Positions 47,260 to 53,693 of a DNA stretch of 64,000 nucleotides are shown in pieces. The notes beneath the pieces were generated by a model. The model had not been told where the DNA came from, searched no databases, and worked only from the letters and a program-made list of their open reading frames with translations. The DNA comes from Candidatus Chlorohelix allophototropha. GTDB lineage: Bacteria > Chloroflexota > Chloroflexia > Chloroheliales > Chloroheliaceae. The stretch covers positions 1,726,934 to 1,790,933 of the forward strand of contig NZ_CP128399.1 of NCBI RefSeq assembly GCF_030389965.1, in the 5' to 3' direction. Every line of letters begins with the position of its first letter. Position 1 is the first letter of the stretch. The position numbers and the translations under genes are program-made.

Positions 47260-48896
47260 CAATTTTGCCAGCAGATAACCAAACTTCGAATTGGTCTTTG
47301 CCAACATTATTAGAGTTTGTGACAAATCTTACTGCCAGTTCCGAGGCTAATGTACAACTGCTCGGTGTTATCCATGACCGTGAAATTCATCTAAAAGTAA
47401 ACCCCGCTGAGCTTGCCAACGTATGCGCGCAACTATTAAAAACCCTTCCACTTTATCTGGTGACAATGGTAGCGCTGGATGATCGGCAACGCAGCGGGTT
47501 TTACCAGATAAGATATATATTTGGTTTGGATGGTTGCGCCTATTTTCTCAGCGTAGAAGCACAACTGTCCAATGAGAGCCCCATGTATCAATCTATCAGC
47601 TTTTTAATGCCAGCCGCCAATTGGTACGAACGGGAAGCCCGTGACATGTTTGGTCTAATTCCGCAAGGGCATCCAGATCCGCGTCGGCTAGTTTTGCATC
47701 GGCATTGGCCGGATGGAATGAGAGCGCTTCGTAAAGATTTTGATGGCAATTACTTTCCACCTTTTGCACCGGATGATGAGGAATTTCGCAATCGCACGCA
47801 AGGCGAAGGAATTCTGGAAATCCCGGTTGGACCAATCCATGCCGGAATTATCGAACCGGGTCATTTTCGTTTTAGCTCGGTAGGAGAGCAAATTGTAAAC
47901 CTTGAAGCACGGCTATTCTATACCCACCGGGGCGTAGAAAAACAGCTTGAGGGTTTGCCAGTTGGACGCGCGCTTTATTTGGTTGAACGCAACTGTGCTG
48001 CTTGTACGGTTTCTAGCACTTTAGCTTACTGTCAGGCGTTAGAACAATTAGCGGGCATTGAAATCCCTGAACGAGCAAGTATATTACGTTTAATCTATGC
48101 AGAGCTTGAGCGGCTTTACAACCATATAGGTGATATAGGTAATCTCTGCGCGGGTGTAGGTTTTCATGCCGGTATACAGGGTGGCGCGCTTCTAAAAGAA
48201 AAACTGATGCGGCTGAATGAAAAGGAATTGGGGAGTCGTTATCTATTCGGGCTGATCAAACCCGGTGGTGTGCAACGTGGTCTGAGCAATACCTCCGGCT
48301 TTTTTGTAAAGGAAAAGCTATGGGATTATCAAAACGAAGCTTACAAATTGCTACAGCTTGTCATGAACAAAGAAAGTGTCATGGAGCGTTTTGAAGGCGC
48401 GGGTATCCTCAAAAATAGCAGCGCTAGAGACCTCGGAGCGGTTGGTGTTGCTGCTAGAGCTAGCGGTGTAAATCGGGACGAACGACGCGATCATCCCTAT
48501 GCCGCCTATAGTCTCCCTTACTTTCAGCCGGATCATATCCCGGTACTTGAGTCTGGAGATGTTAAGGCGCGGTTCATAATTCGAGCAGAAGAGATCACAG
48601 TATCATTTAAGCTGATTCTGGAAGCTTTGGATAGATTAACAGAAGGTCCTTTGTCAATACCGTTGGGAGAATTGCCGGCTTATGAAAGTGCTTTCAGCCT
48701 TACCGAATCTCCCCGAGGTTCCAATTGCCACTGGGTTATGACCGGTCCTAATAATACTATCTATCGTTACCGGATACGCACAGCCAGCTATTCTAACTGG
48801 GCAGTAGTACCTAGAGCTGTTTTGGATAATATTGTGCCTGACTTTCCGTTAATAAATAAAAGTTTTGAGCTATGTTATAGCTGCCTTGATCGTTAA
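47256..48896 (+). CDS. hyfG: Group 4 [NiFe] hydrogenase large subunit, NuoC/NuoD-like fusion
   Basis: A 546-residue protein: an N-terminal NuoC-like domain (NWYEREARDMFGLIPQGHPD) followed by the NuoD/hydrogenase catalytic domain (HAGIIEPGHFRFSSVGEQIV). Both nickel-iron cysteine pairs are present: ERNCAAC (Cys247, Cys250) and LCYSCLDR (Cys540, Cys543). The first motif is unusual: the common CGxC and following His are CAAC and Ser. The protein ends at Arg546, exactly where maturation proteases would cut a normal precursor, so no C-terminal extension exists. The ATG at 47256 overlaps the hyfF stop; a longer start at 47202 lies inside hyfF. Confidence 0.92.
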   Translation: MTILPADNQTSNWSLPTLLEFVTNLTASSEANVQLLGVIHDREIHLKVNPAELANVCAQLLKTLPLYLVTMVALDDRQRSGFYQIRYIFGLDGCAYFLSVEAQLSNESPMYQSISFLMPAANWYEREARDMFGLIPQGHPDPRRLVLHRHWPDGMRALRKDFDGNYFPPFAPDDEEFRNRTQGEGILEIPVGPIHAGIIEPGHFRFSSVGEQIVNLEARLFYTHRGVEKQLEGLPVGRALYLVERNCAACTVSSTLAYCQALEQLAGIEIPERASILRLIYAELERLYNHIGDIGNLCAGVGFHAGIQGGALLKEKLMRLNEKELGSRYLFGLIKPGGVQRGLSNTSGFFVKEKLWDYQNEAYKLLQLVMNKESVMERFEGAGILKNSSARDLGAVGVAARASGVNRDERRDHPYAAYSLPYFQPDHIPVLESGDVKARFIIRAEEITVSFKLILEALDRLTEGPLSIPLGELPAYESAFSLTESPRGSNCHWVMTGPNNTIYRYRIRTASYSNWAVVPRAVLDNIVPDFPLINKSFELCYSCLDR

Positions 48897-48951
48897 GATT
48901 AACCAGATAATTGGATAGATTCATGCGGAAAAGGTTAGAAGGAACGGTTAA

Positions 48952-49842
48952 ATGTTTATAAAATTAGGTGAAACAATTTTAAGCCGGGTAGCCACGGTTA
49001 ACTATCCAAAAGAAAAACAGGTGTCGCCTGAGAACTTACGTGGTCGCCCCGATATAAATTTACAAAGCTGTACAGGAGAAGGCAACTGTAGCCTCGTTTG
49101 TCCCTCCCGCGCAATTTCGCTGGAACCATGGCGCGTGGATTTGGGCAAGTGCATTTTTTGCGGACTTTGTGCCGAGTCCTGTCCCTCAAATGCTATCAGA
49201 ATGACCGGGGATTTTGAACTTGCCTCCCATCAGCGTTCTGCTTTGGTAGTAGCACAGGATGGTATCCCGGTAGAGGCAGCTATTACTGAGAAAACAATAC
49301 AGCAACCGGGCGGAGCAGCACCCACAACCCAAACCAATGCTTCAGGGCGACCGCCATTACCGATGAGTTTAATCAGTCCTAGCGGCGATCTTGAAGTAAT
49401 GAGCCAAGAGTTAAAAAACCGTATAACGCGACATTTGCAACGCTCTCTACATATACGACATTTAGACTGCGGGTCATGCAATGGGTGTGACTGGGAGTTA
49501 AATGCCTTACTAAATCCGGTACACGATATACAACGCCTTGGCTTTGATTTTGTGGCTTCTCCTCGGCATGCTGACGTTCTACTGGTAACAGGGGTAATGA
49601 ATCGTAACCTGACAACCGCCGCGCTACGTACTTACAGGGCAATGCCAGAGCCTAGGTTGGTGGTGGCGGTTGGCGCGTGTGGTTGTAGCGGTGGGATATT
49701 TTCTTCTAACTATGCTGGTGGTGGCGGAATCAATACAGTCTTGCCCGTTGACGTATATATACCCGGATGTCCCCCTCGTCCGCAAGCTTTGATTTATGGG
49801 CTATTGCTAGCTGTCGGGCGTATTGCAGAGAGGGAGCAATAA
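48952..49842 (+). CDS. Fused ferredoxin and hydrogenase small subunit (HyfH-HyfI)
   Basis: A 296-residue fusion. Residues about 35-85 are a two-cluster ferredoxin: the first motif has Cys40, Cys46, Cys50 but Glu43 where the second Cys is expected; the second is complete (Cys67, 70, 73, 77). A linker to about residue 155 is Gln/Thr/Pro-rich. Residues about 165-290 are NuoB/HycG-like: LDCGSCNGCDWELNALL, ASPRHADVLLVTGVMNRN, VGACGCSGGIF and IPGCPPRPQALIYGLL, which hold the proximal [4Fe-4S] cluster. In E. coli these are separate HyfH and HyfI. AAGGAA precedes the ATG. Confidence 0.9.
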   Translation: MFIKLGETILSRVATVNYPKEKQVSPENLRGRPDINLQSCTGEGNCSLVCPSRAISLEPWRVDLGKCIFCGLCAESCPSNAIRMTGDFELASHQRSALVVAQDGIPVEAAITEKTIQQPGGAAPTTQTNASGRPPLPMSLISPSGDLEVMSQELKNRITRHLQRSLHIRHLDCGSCNGCDWELNALLNPVHDIQRLGFDFVASPRHADVLLVTGVMNRNLTTAALRTYRAMPEPRLVVAVGACGCSGGIFSSNYAGGGGINTVLPVDVYIPGCPPRPQALIYGLLLAVGRIAEREQ

Positions 49843-49865
49843 AATACGGAAGACCCTATAACTAG

Positions 49866-50282
49866 TCAGTGTACTAGGTCAGGATGATGGGATAATTTCC
49901 CTTCTAAATAAGCTTCGACCGCTTCATCAATGCTCATTACATCGGTTAGAATAGCCCGGATGTTAGCCTGTTCCAACCTTTGCAGCATACCACTACCCAT
50001 ACCCCTCGATAGCACTACTTCGCAACCTGCAATTGACTCGATATTGTGTCGTTTGACCTCACCTGTAGGCGATTTGTTCTCTTGCCGGTTGATAACATTA
50101 AGGACACGACCGCTGTTACCGCTTGTGGCACTCAGCGAAGGAGTTTCGTCTATCGTTTCTCTATCTATAACTTCACGCTTAATAATTTTGCCTTCTTCAA
50201 GCGTTAGTACAACAAAATAGCGCGCTTTTCCGAAATGGGCACTGATTGAGTTCCCATTATTTGACACTGCTGCAATTTTCAT
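49866..50282 (-). CDS. NifX/NifB-like dinitrogenase cofactor-binding domain protein
   Basis: A 138-residue protein with the fold shared by NifX, NafY and the NifB C-terminus: MKIAAVSNNGNSISAHFGKARYF at the start and ILTDVMSIDEAVEAYLEGKL at the end, with CEVVLSRGMGSGMLQRLEQANI between. A 35-residue insertion (about residues 40-75, IDETPSLSATSGNSGRVLN and on) is unusual. Such domains bind iron-sulfur or metal cofactors; without other nif genes nearby a nitrogenase role is not implied. It follows the DUF6788-like gene and lies convergent to the hydrogenase operon. Confidence 0.8.
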   Translation of the reverse strand: MKIAAVSNNGNSISAHFGKARYFVVLTLEEGKIIKREVIDRETIDETPSLSATSGNSGRVLNVINRQENKSPTGEVKRHNIESIAGCEVVLSRGMGSGMLQRLEQANIRAILTDVMSIDEAVEAYLEGKLSHHPDLVH

Positions 50283-50318
50283 AAATACCTTTCTGTTTCG
50301 TAGCTTTTGACACGATGT

Positions 50319-50843
50319 TTAGTTTTCGCTATGTTCATTACGGCAGCATGGTTCTTTCAATTCGCCATCTTCAAGTTGGCATTGCGGGTGGCATGGAACC
50401 GTAGCAAGGGGTATTGCATAGCGCACATTCGCTCTATCAACCGTTATATCCTCTGGAAGCTTCAAGCCGATATAACGCTTACGGCTTTGCCCACCGGTAA
50501 AGTTGTAGGAATACCAATAAGGTCCGTGTCCTTGGCGGTTGGCGCACTTGGTACAGTTTGTTTTACCACAGCGCACATACTCTTGTTTATAAATTGTTTT
50601 TACGTTTGAAACAGCCACAGGAGCACTGGTTATAGTCTGAGGTTGTACCAACCCATCCAACTTTTCCTGCAGCTTAAGCATTTCGTTGGCTAGCATTTCA
50701 CACAAGCCTTCAAGTTTATAATTATTAGAGCAAATTTCCGCCAGAATCTCCAGTTGCCCAATTAATCGGGATAATGTGAGCGGGTTATCTTCCCTAGCGC
50801 CTTTCTCTGCAATATCGCAAAACCGCTTCATAAAATCGTACAT
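50319..50843 (-). CDS. Cysteine-rich DUF6788-like protein
   Basis: A 174-residue protein. Residues 1-85 are helical; residues about 85-130 match the DUF6788 pattern, with YVRCGKTNCTKC followed by GHGPYWYSYNFTGGQSRKRY IGLKLP. The C-terminal end adds PCHPQCQLEDGELKEPCC, four or more cysteines suited to metal binding. Function of the family is unknown. It is upstream of the NifX-like gene by 36 bases on the same strand. Confidence 0.7.
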   Translation of the reverse strand: MYDFMKRFCDIAEKGAREDNPLTLSRLIGQLEILAEICSNNYKLEGLCEMLANEMLKLQEKLDGLVQPQTITSAPVAVSNVKTIYKQEYVRCGKTNCTKCANRQGHGPYWYSYNFTGGQSRKRYIGLKLPEDITVDRANVRYAIPLATVPCHPQCQLEDGELKEPCCRNEHSEN

Positions 50844-51216
50844 AGCCTGCTCCCAATAAATTTAACGACTTCATTCAATTTCAAGAATAGCAGGTATTTA
50901 AATCTTAGTCAAGATAAACTTACTAAGAACTACTTATCAAACCCATAATATTGCATTTCAATGTATAAATAATGCGAGTCTTAGATTTTTACCGAATTTA
51001 CATTGACTAAGATAAGCTAAATTTGCTACTATCTTATTTGTGATAACTATAATTATTTTACTAAGATAGAAGAATCACGGCACTCCTCAAGCAGCCAAGT
51101 AGTTACGAAATAAAAAATAGAAATGGTGCGGTAATGAAAACTGGCTTTCAACCTTTTGCGGTTTAAGCATAACCCCACCCGACCGTCTTTATTGGCGGAA
51201 GAAAGCGAGAAGTTTT
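50844..51216 (+). promoter_or_regulatory. Regulatory region with promoter and TAAGATAR repeats
   Basis: No gene is visible. TTGACT (51003-51008), 18 bases and TACTAT (51027-51032) form a promoter toward the gene at 51217. The 8-base element TAAGATAA/G occurs at 51008-51015, inverted at 51029-51036, and at 51062-51069, that is overlapping the -35, overlapping the -10 and just downstream. An inverted repeat CTTAGT/ACTAAG lies at 50904-50927. The arrangement looks like an operator array. Confidence 0.5.
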
Positions 51217-51525
51217 ATGGATACAATTATGATTACAATTGATTCGGTCAAAGAACGCTTTTACCAACAATGGGATAACAATAAGGAACTTGGTCCTGCT
51301 TGTTCTGCTACTCTATTCCAACTGGTCAACCAAGATGAAGTAGATAATATCGATTTGTTTTGCTATTACTTGTTCGGTCGTACCATGTCCTCCCAGAACA
51401 TAAATGAAGCCTGGGAAACGGTAAAACCAGAAGTTGAAAAATGTATAGATAACATGCGCAACAACGGTATCCCGGAAGCCGATGAGGCTTTAAAGTTTTA
51501 TCGTAGCGTAGTTAAGGAAAACTAA
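51217..51525 (+). CDS. Small soluble protein, function unknown
   Basis: A 102-residue acidic protein without signal or membrane segment: MDTIMITIDSVKERFYQQW at the start, CYYLFGRTMSSQNINEAWET in the middle, and RNNGIPEADEALKFYRSVVK at the end; mostly helical by composition. No family recognised. AGCGAGAAG lies upstream. It has a regulated-looking promoter region and may be followed by a coupled tiny membrane protein. Confidence 0.7.
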   Translation: MDTIMITIDSVKERFYQQWDNNKELGPACSATLFQLVNQDEVDNIDLFCYYLFGRTMSSQNINEAWETVKPEVEKCIDNMRNNGIPEADEALKFYRSVVKEN

Positions 51526-51527
51526 GC

Positions 51528-51665
51528 CTGCTTATTCTGCAAACACAACCGCGTTGGTTTGACTGGGAGTGGGTTTTTGCACTGCTAATCGTTTTCTGGT
51601 TGATTGTAGCAGTGCCTACCCATAATAGGAATATGTATCGGAAGGGTCAAGAAATCTTAGAATAA
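51528..51665 (+). CDS. Possible 45-residue single-pass membrane protein
   Basis: A reading frame directly after the stop at 51525 encodes LLILQTQPRWFDWEW, then a hydrophobic helix FALLIVFWLIVAVP and a basic, polar end THNRNMYRKGQEILE. This looks like a real small membrane protein, but no ATG, GTG or TTG is in place; the best initiator is CTG at 51528 or 51537. A perfect 9-base inverted repeat (GCACTGCTA 51579-51587, TAGCAGTGC 51607-51615) lies within it. Confidence 0.35.
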   Translation: MLILQTQPRWFDWEWVFALLIVFWLIVAVPTHNRNMYRKGQEILE

Positions 51666-51734
51666 CGCTAAAAATTCAAAATGAATAGGAATATAGCCTT
51701 AGCCATCTTGGTAGCCTTTATCCCTATTCCAACC

Positions 51735-52349
51735 CTAAAAGAGGGTTAGCAAAGCTACGACCCCAAAAGCGCAAATGATGAACCCAGAAATCCAGTTAAT
51801 CCAGCGCATTATTTGAGGTGTAATCTTTTTGTGCAACAAGCCTAGCAAGGTTGTCATGACCACCCACCACAGCGAAGAACCGCTAAAAACCCCAACTATA
51901 AGTATTAATGTTGCTACGTAATCTCCGTTGGTACTACCTGCGCCTAGTCCTGCCAGTATTACCGCAAAAGAAATGATGGTCATGGGGTTTGTTAAAGTTA
52001 GTAAAAATGTGGAAAGGTATAGTCTAGATAGCTTTCCACCGCTATCCTTAGCTTCTCGCGCTACAGGGGCAGCAAGTGCTATTTTTATACCAAGATAGCA
52101 CATAAATCCCCCTCCAATAAGGCGAAGCCAAAGGCTTTGCTCTACCAGCAGGCTTGATACAAAAGTAAGCCCGAATCCGCCAATTGCTCCATAAAGTCCA
52201 TCCGCAGTTGCAACCCCTAGACCCGAAACCAATCCGGGCAGACTACCATAAGCCAGCGTTCGGCGCATTACTAACACCCAAATTGGTCCTACTGAGGCAG
52301 CTATCGAGAACCCAATTAAAAGTCCTCGCAAGAAAAATCCCAAATCCAT
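51735..52349 (-). CDS. LysE-family amino acid exporter
   Basis: A 204-residue protein with six predicted membrane helices and the LysE/RhtB signature FSIAASVGPIWVLVMRRTLAYG near residue 12, plus FLLTLTNPMTIISFAVILAG near residue 122. These proteins export amino acids such as lysine, threonine or homoserine lactone. The ATG at 52349 follows GGGAGGA; a longer reading to 52394 would run through the terminator of the leader and is rejected. Upstream is a leader that looks like a transcription attenuator. Confidence 0.88.
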   Translation of the reverse strand: MDLGFFLRGLLIGFSIAASVGPIWVLVMRRTLAYGSLPGLVSGLGVATADGLYGAIGGFGLTFVSSLLVEQSLWLRLIGGGFMCYLGIKIALAAPVAREAKDSGGKLSRLYLSTFLLTLTNPMTIISFAVILAGLGAGSTNGDYVATLILIVGVFSGSSLWWVVMTTLLGLLHKKITPQIMRWINWISGFIICAFGVVALLTLF

Positions 52350-52370
52350 AAAATTTCCTCCCGATAGTTT

Positions 52371-52470
52371 AAAAACAAAAACGCCAGACCTCACCTGAGA
52401 TCTGACGCAACTTAGCTTTTTATCAAAGACAAAGCAAGCTAACCAGACCTCTTTTTCGGTTGGCTTTGCT
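52371..52470 (-). promoter_or_regulatory. Attenuator-like leader of the LysE gene
   Basis: On the minus strand: (1) an imperfect 12-pair stem, 52470-52458 with 52444-52433; (2) the 9-mer GAGGTCTGG at 52451-52443; (3) CAGATCTC at 52404-52397; (4) a second GAGGTCTGG at 52392-52384, then GCGTTTTTGTTTTT. Elements 3 and 4 form an 8-pair terminator (loop AGGT). Element 3 can equally pair with element 2, which would prevent the terminator. Mutually exclusive pairing is typical of riboswitches and attenuators. I cannot assign it to a known class. Confidence 0.6.
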
Positions 52471-52786
52471 GCTGGGTGCTAGTTCTTTTTTCAGTTGAAA
52501 TTTCTAAACTACAAAAGCACATAATATTCCTGTCAAATTTTACAAATTATTTCGATGTTAGATTATCATACCATTAGTGATTAATCAATGTATAGAAACT
52601 AAAGAAATTGAATATATTTCTTGTATTTTTAAACAAATCCCACTCCTACTCAAGCTTTGTCACCCAATGAACTTTTCAAAATAACGTTTGTTTGAGCGCT
52701 TACTATGTGCCTATTTTAGATTTTGTTTTTCAGTACGGCGTTATAAGCAAACCATGCAATTTTAGGTTAAAATTATAAAAAGGGGC

Positions 52787-52815
52787 TTGACAAACTCTGT
52801 AAAGTGTTGTAAAAA
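52787..52815 (+). promoter_or_regulatory. Promoter of the TetR gene
   Basis: TTGACA (52787-52792), a 17-base spacer and TAAAAA (52810-52815), with the first TetR operator just downstream. The rest of the 52471-52786 gap is AT-rich and shows no gene. Confidence 0.65.
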
Positions 52816-52817
52816 GA

Positions 52818-52832
52818 GAATGAAGTTCATTC
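52818..52832. promoter_or_regulatory. TetR operator, site 1
   Basis: GAATGAAGTTCATTC is a perfect 7-1-7 palindrome immediately downstream of the -10 of the tetR promoter, so the repressor should control its own gene. Confidence 0.7.
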
Positions 52833-52875
52833 ATTATTATGAATAAGGCTTCTATGGATAGTAAAACAGAAAAAA

Positions 52876-53508
52876 ATGGACGTCACACAACTTAAACCAG
52901 AAGTGCCGCTTAGCGTGGCACAAAAAAAACTAGAGAAAAAACAGTCAATAATCGAGGCTGCCAGAGAGCTTTTTACTACTACCGGCTATGAATCAACTAC
53001 TATTGCAGATGTAGCTCGTAAAGCGGGAGTGGCGGTCGGTACGGTTTATTTGTACTTTAAGAATAAATCTGAATTGCTCTATGCAGTCAAGGGTGATTGG
53101 GAGTACGAGTTTCTAGCCTTTTTACAGGATCCGGCTTTGCAGCAAATACCGCATTACATGCGGGCACGTCCTTTAATGGAAGCCTGTTTCGAACTGTGTA
53201 ATCGGCAATCCGATATGATACAGATGATGGGTTTGCAGCCACAGGAAATCGGTGGTTGGGAGAAAACTATTTCTGATCCTATCCAAATAGGTATAAAAAC
53301 GTTTTTTGATGAAGCAATTGCACTCGGTTATATGCGACCTATTGACTCACAGGCAGCTTCAGTTTTGGCTTTTGGAATGGTTAGCGATGCTCTTTACCAA
53401 TGCTTCAATGTCGAAGGTGGCAAATCCGTATCGCGTTATATTGATGCGTTGGTGGATTTGCTGGATCATTGGCTTTTGATGCCACCATATCTGAACAAAG
53501 AAATTTAG
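52876..53508 (+). CDS. TetR-family transcriptional repressor
   Basis: A 210-residue regulator. The DNA-binding domain is at residues about 20-70: IIEAARELFTTTGYESTTIA DVARKAGVAVGTVYLYFKNK with the helix-turn-helix typical of TetR. The remainder is a ligand-binding helical domain. Its gene and the divergent sites carry three copies of one palindrome, and the next gene is an MMPL exporter that it probably represses until a substrate is bound. The ATG has no strong ribosome site. Confidence 0.92.
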   Translation: MDVTQLKPEVPLSVAQKKLEKKQSIIEAARELFTTTGYESTTIADVARKAGVAVGTVYLYFKNKSELLYAVKGDWEYEFLAFLQDPALQQIPHYMRARPLMEACFELCNRQSDMIQMMGLQPQEIGGWEKTISDPIQIGIKTFFDEAIALGYMRPIDSQAASVLAFGMVSDALYQCFNVEGGKSVSRYIDALVDLLDHWLLMPPYLNKEI

Positions 53509-53518
53509 CAACAGTTTT

Positions 53519-53543
53519 GCCCCGCTTAAAGGGGCTAATTTTT
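53519..53543 (+). terminator. Terminator after the TetR gene
   Basis: GCCCC (53519-53523) pairs with GGGGC (53531-53535), followed by TAATTTTTA. Transcription of the MMPL gene therefore probably starts separately. Confidence 0.7.
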
Positions 53544-53558
53544 AGGCTTGTTTTTACT

Positions 53559-53573
53559 GAATGAAGCTCATTC
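53559..53573. promoter_or_regulatory. TetR operator, site 2
   Basis: GAATGAAGCTCATTC, one mismatch from the perfect palindrome, about 135 bases upstream of the MMPL start. Confidence 0.65.
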
Positions 53574-53630
53574 ACATCCGAAGAGCTTTAGTTGTGGTTT
53601 ATTCGACCTTTTTTTTGCCCTGAATTCTCT

Positions 53631-53645
53631 GAATGAACTTCATTC
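53631..53645. promoter_or_regulatory. TetR operator, site 3
   Basis: GAATGAACTTCATTC, a perfect 7-1-7 palindrome, 72 bases centre to centre from site 2 and about 50 bases upstream of the MMPL start. Confidence 0.7.
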
Positions 53646-53693
53646 GGATATTTTAACAACAACTAATTTACATAACTTATTACGAGGTGAGAG

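Noticed and set aside
49866-50282. NifX or NifB as evidence of nitrogen fixation
   Set aside because: Only one fold-related domain is present and no nif structural gene is in the window; the fold has other metal-related roles.
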